A DNA stretch of 21,994 nucleotides from Gymnopilus junonius (taxonomy: Eukaryota; Basidiomycota; Agaricomycetes; Agaricales; Galerinaceae), in NCBI GenBank assembly GCA_015501075.1, contig JADNYJ010000517.1, positions 1-21,994 on the forward strand, given 5' to 3'. The notes under the pieces were generated by a model. The model saw only the letters and a list, made by a program, of their open reading frames with translations. It was not told where the DNA came from and did no database searches. Below, piece after piece: positions 19,812-21,994 of this stretch (position 1 is its first letter; each line of letters opens with the position of its first letter). Position numbers and translations under genes: made by a program.

Positions 19812-21994
19812 ATGGCAGCGCCTACTGGACCTGTGTCCGCTGCCCAGGCTATTGGCGAATATCTCCAGTCTCCTGATGATCTCGTCAAGGTCTCTGCTTT
19901 CCGAAAGAAACTCGAGAAGGAAAAGGCCTCTATAGATACCAGACTCAAAAATGGAGTCAAAGAACAATTGCAAGCGACAAGGCTAGGTTTGAAGAAATTC
20001 CTCAGTACTCGAGATAATGTTCAAGCTATAAAGGACGAGATGGTCACGATAGAGAAAGAATGTGAAGATCCCTCTGTTCGAGTCGCAACCTTCGACCAAA
20101 TTAGCAGGGTACGGCAGGCGATTGCCTCACTCTTTATAAATGCCTTGACACTCCTGTAGGTATCTATGGTTCACCGTAACTTTGAATCAACAGAAGAAAT
20201 GGTGAATAATCTCCTTGACATGGCCGCCCAACTAGACGACTTGGAGCAGATGCTCGCTGCCGACCGGAGGGAAATTGTTGGACCCGCACCTAACCTTTTG
20301 GTAATCCACTTCCAGCTCAATCAGCTGGAAAGGTTTCGAAATCAGACGATGCATCAGGCCAAGAAAGCGTCCCCTAGTTCACAAACGACTTTAACCCGAT
20401 GGTTTGAACGCTTGAACAAAGTCATATCTGAATTTGATGAACATATCCTAGAACTGGCAAAAAATGTCGTGAATCTTGTTCGTGCTGGACACTCTGACGT
20501 AGTGGTTAAGATGATTAAGATAGCTGAAGTAGAGGGAAAGGAAGATGAAAAGGTAGGAACTATTGGACTCAAAGCAATTATTCTCTCATCTCCTGCTATT
20601 TCAGACAGTTGTCATGCGTTTCGTAAAAAAAGCAGCCAAAGTGGATGCTGCGTTAAAGTTTAGGTCCTTACAGGCGGAAGCTCGGGTACTCAAACATTAC
20701 CGATCCAAAATTGTCAAAGCCATCACTCAGTCAATTCACGAGAAAGTCGAAGACGCATACAAACGCTCTGAGGATAACCCAGTTGCTTTCCTCGATGACC
20801 TGAAATGGCTTTACCAAGATATAATCCGCATCGAAAGCGACGTGGTACCTTGCTTTCCGGCGGACTACGATATTTACTCTCTTTACCTGCGAGAATATCA
20901 CAAGGCTTTGAATGCGGTGGTCAAGAAGATAGCGACATTGAAGACTGATGCGAGCGTACTGTTATCGCTCTATGAATGGCTGAAGGAGTATAAATCTAAC
21001 ATGAAAGAACTCAACGTCTCCCCTGACCTATTGGACCCCCCGTTGTTAGACGGAAAAGAGCAAACGCTCATCGAAGACTATGTCCAACTTATCATCCAGA
21101 AACTTGATGAGTGGTCTGCAAACTTGATGAAGACAGAGGTTGCCGACTTCACAAAGCGCGAGGAACCTCCGGAACTTGATAGCGATGGCTTATACGGGAC
21201 CCAAGGCGGTGTCATTCTGTTCCAAATGGTCAATCAGCAGATTGATCTTGCAGCGGAGAGCGGTCAAGGCGCCATTTTGGCGCGTGTCGTTGCTGAAACC
21301 AACCGGGTTATGCGCAGCATTCAAGACCAGTGGTCCAAGGTTATTGACACCGAATTCAAGAAACAGGTTGAGAAACCTGAGGAAGTCGCTGGAGGCCTCG
21401 TGGAATACTGCATTGCATTGGCTAATGACCAGATAAAATCCGCTGATTTTGCTGAAGCACTCCTGGCTCGCCTTGAACCACTGGTTTCAGAAAAATACCG
21501 AGCGCCAATCAACGAGCGACTGAACGACGCCATTGATGGCTATTTGGACATCGCCAAAAAGTGCATGCAAACTCTTATTGACATCATATTCAACGATCTG
21601 AAACCAGCCACTAAAAATCTTTTCCAACCCCCGTGGTACGACGGCATCATGCAACAAGTCGTGGAAACAATGCGCGATTACATGACCGATTATCAGAGTT
21701 ACCTGAATTCTGCTCTGCTCGATTTATTGGTTGAGGATCTAATCGATGCCTTCCTCTTAACATACCTCAATGGGCTTGCCAATGCTCCGAAGTTGAAAAT
21801 GCCAACTGCAGCCGATCGATTCAAGGAAGATATTACAGAAGTCTTTGAAATTTTCACCACGTTGGCACCAGCCAAGGACGTAGAAGTTCGCTTCGAAGTT
21901 TTGGAAATGATTCTAGCAATGTTAGAAGCTTCGAAGGACATTGCTTTCCTCTCCTTCTGGTCTTTCGCAAAAGTTCATGGGCCAAACATAGCTT
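19812..21994 (+). CDS. SEC6: Exocyst complex component Sec6, 3' end beyond the window
   Basis: Core subunit of the exocyst, the octameric complex that tethers secretory vesicles to the plasma membrane at growth sites such as the hyphal tip. Exons 19812-20108, 20160-20552 and 20605 to the window edge give about 693 residues; the family is usually about 750-800, so only the last part is missing. Introns of 51 and 52 nt are clean, and the first leaves the frame unchanged but contains a stop, so it must be removed. The N-terminal part is the expected coiled coil (residues about 15-230). Typical C-terminal Sec6-domain stretches include DLKWLYQDIIRIESDVVPCF, FPADYDIYSLYLREYHKAL, GGVILFQMVNQQIDLAAESG, VEYCIALANDQIKSADFAE and LFQPPWYDG. 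The start MAAPTGPVSAAQAIGEYLQS follows a pyrimidine-rich leader. No frame break was seen over the whole coding length, in contrast to several neighbours. Confidence 0.96.

Noticed and set aside
1..21994. A new defence, mobile or biosynthetic gene system
   Set aside because: No clustered enzymes, toxin-antitoxin pair, CRISPR-like spacing, transposase or synthase motifs were seen. The recognised genes are unrelated housekeeping functions.

Overview
The window looks like nuclear DNA of a filamentous basidiomycete, probably a mushroom-forming agaricomycete. This rests on many short introns (about 40-80 nt, mostly GT-AG with a CTRAY-like branch site close to the acceptor), pyrimidine-rich stretches before start codons, and two clear housekeeping genes, COQ6 and SEC6, with fungal gene structure. 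No rRNA, tRNA, CRISPR array, prophage or intact transposon was recognised.

Layout from left to right. 1-1.7 kb: a plus-strand, seven-exon gene of unknown function with a conserved-looking N-terminal half and a very proline-rich C-terminus; it includes a GC-AG intron. 1.7-3.9 kb: mostly non-coding, with a (CTC)n microsatellite and a doubtful minus-strand coding relic. 3.9-5.0 kb: a minus-strand, multi-exon unknown gene with at least one break in frame, facing away from a plus-strand basic protein gene (about 5.2-5.85 kb) that also has a frame break. 5.85-8.5 kb: no convincing gene. 8.5-9.3 kb: a possible small minus-strand gene behind a long pyrimidine-rich leader and a T18 tract. 9.55-10.6 kb: a minus-strand Ser/Pro-rich protein with an acidic tract, probably broken in one homopolymer. 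10.6-16.35 kb: gene-poor, with a diverged 75-77 bp direct repeat and a 14-bp perfect palindrome.

16.35-22 kb is the well-resolved part. It holds a five-exon minus-strand gene for an unrecognised helical protein, then COQ6 (mitochondrial ubiquinone C5-hydroxylase, minus strand), then SEC6 (exocyst subunit, plus strand, running off the right edge). COQ6 and SEC6 are head to head with only 100 bp between start codons, so they must share a very compact promoter region containing a CACGTG site. The genes do not form a pathway; they look like ordinary neighbours in a compact fungal genome.

The main warning is that several genes, including the otherwise complete COQ6, are interrupted by single-base frame breaks. 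The simplest shared explanation is residual indel error in the assembly, although real mutation is not excluded. I did not find a convincing new multi-gene system here; the candidates worth a second look are listed with modest scores.
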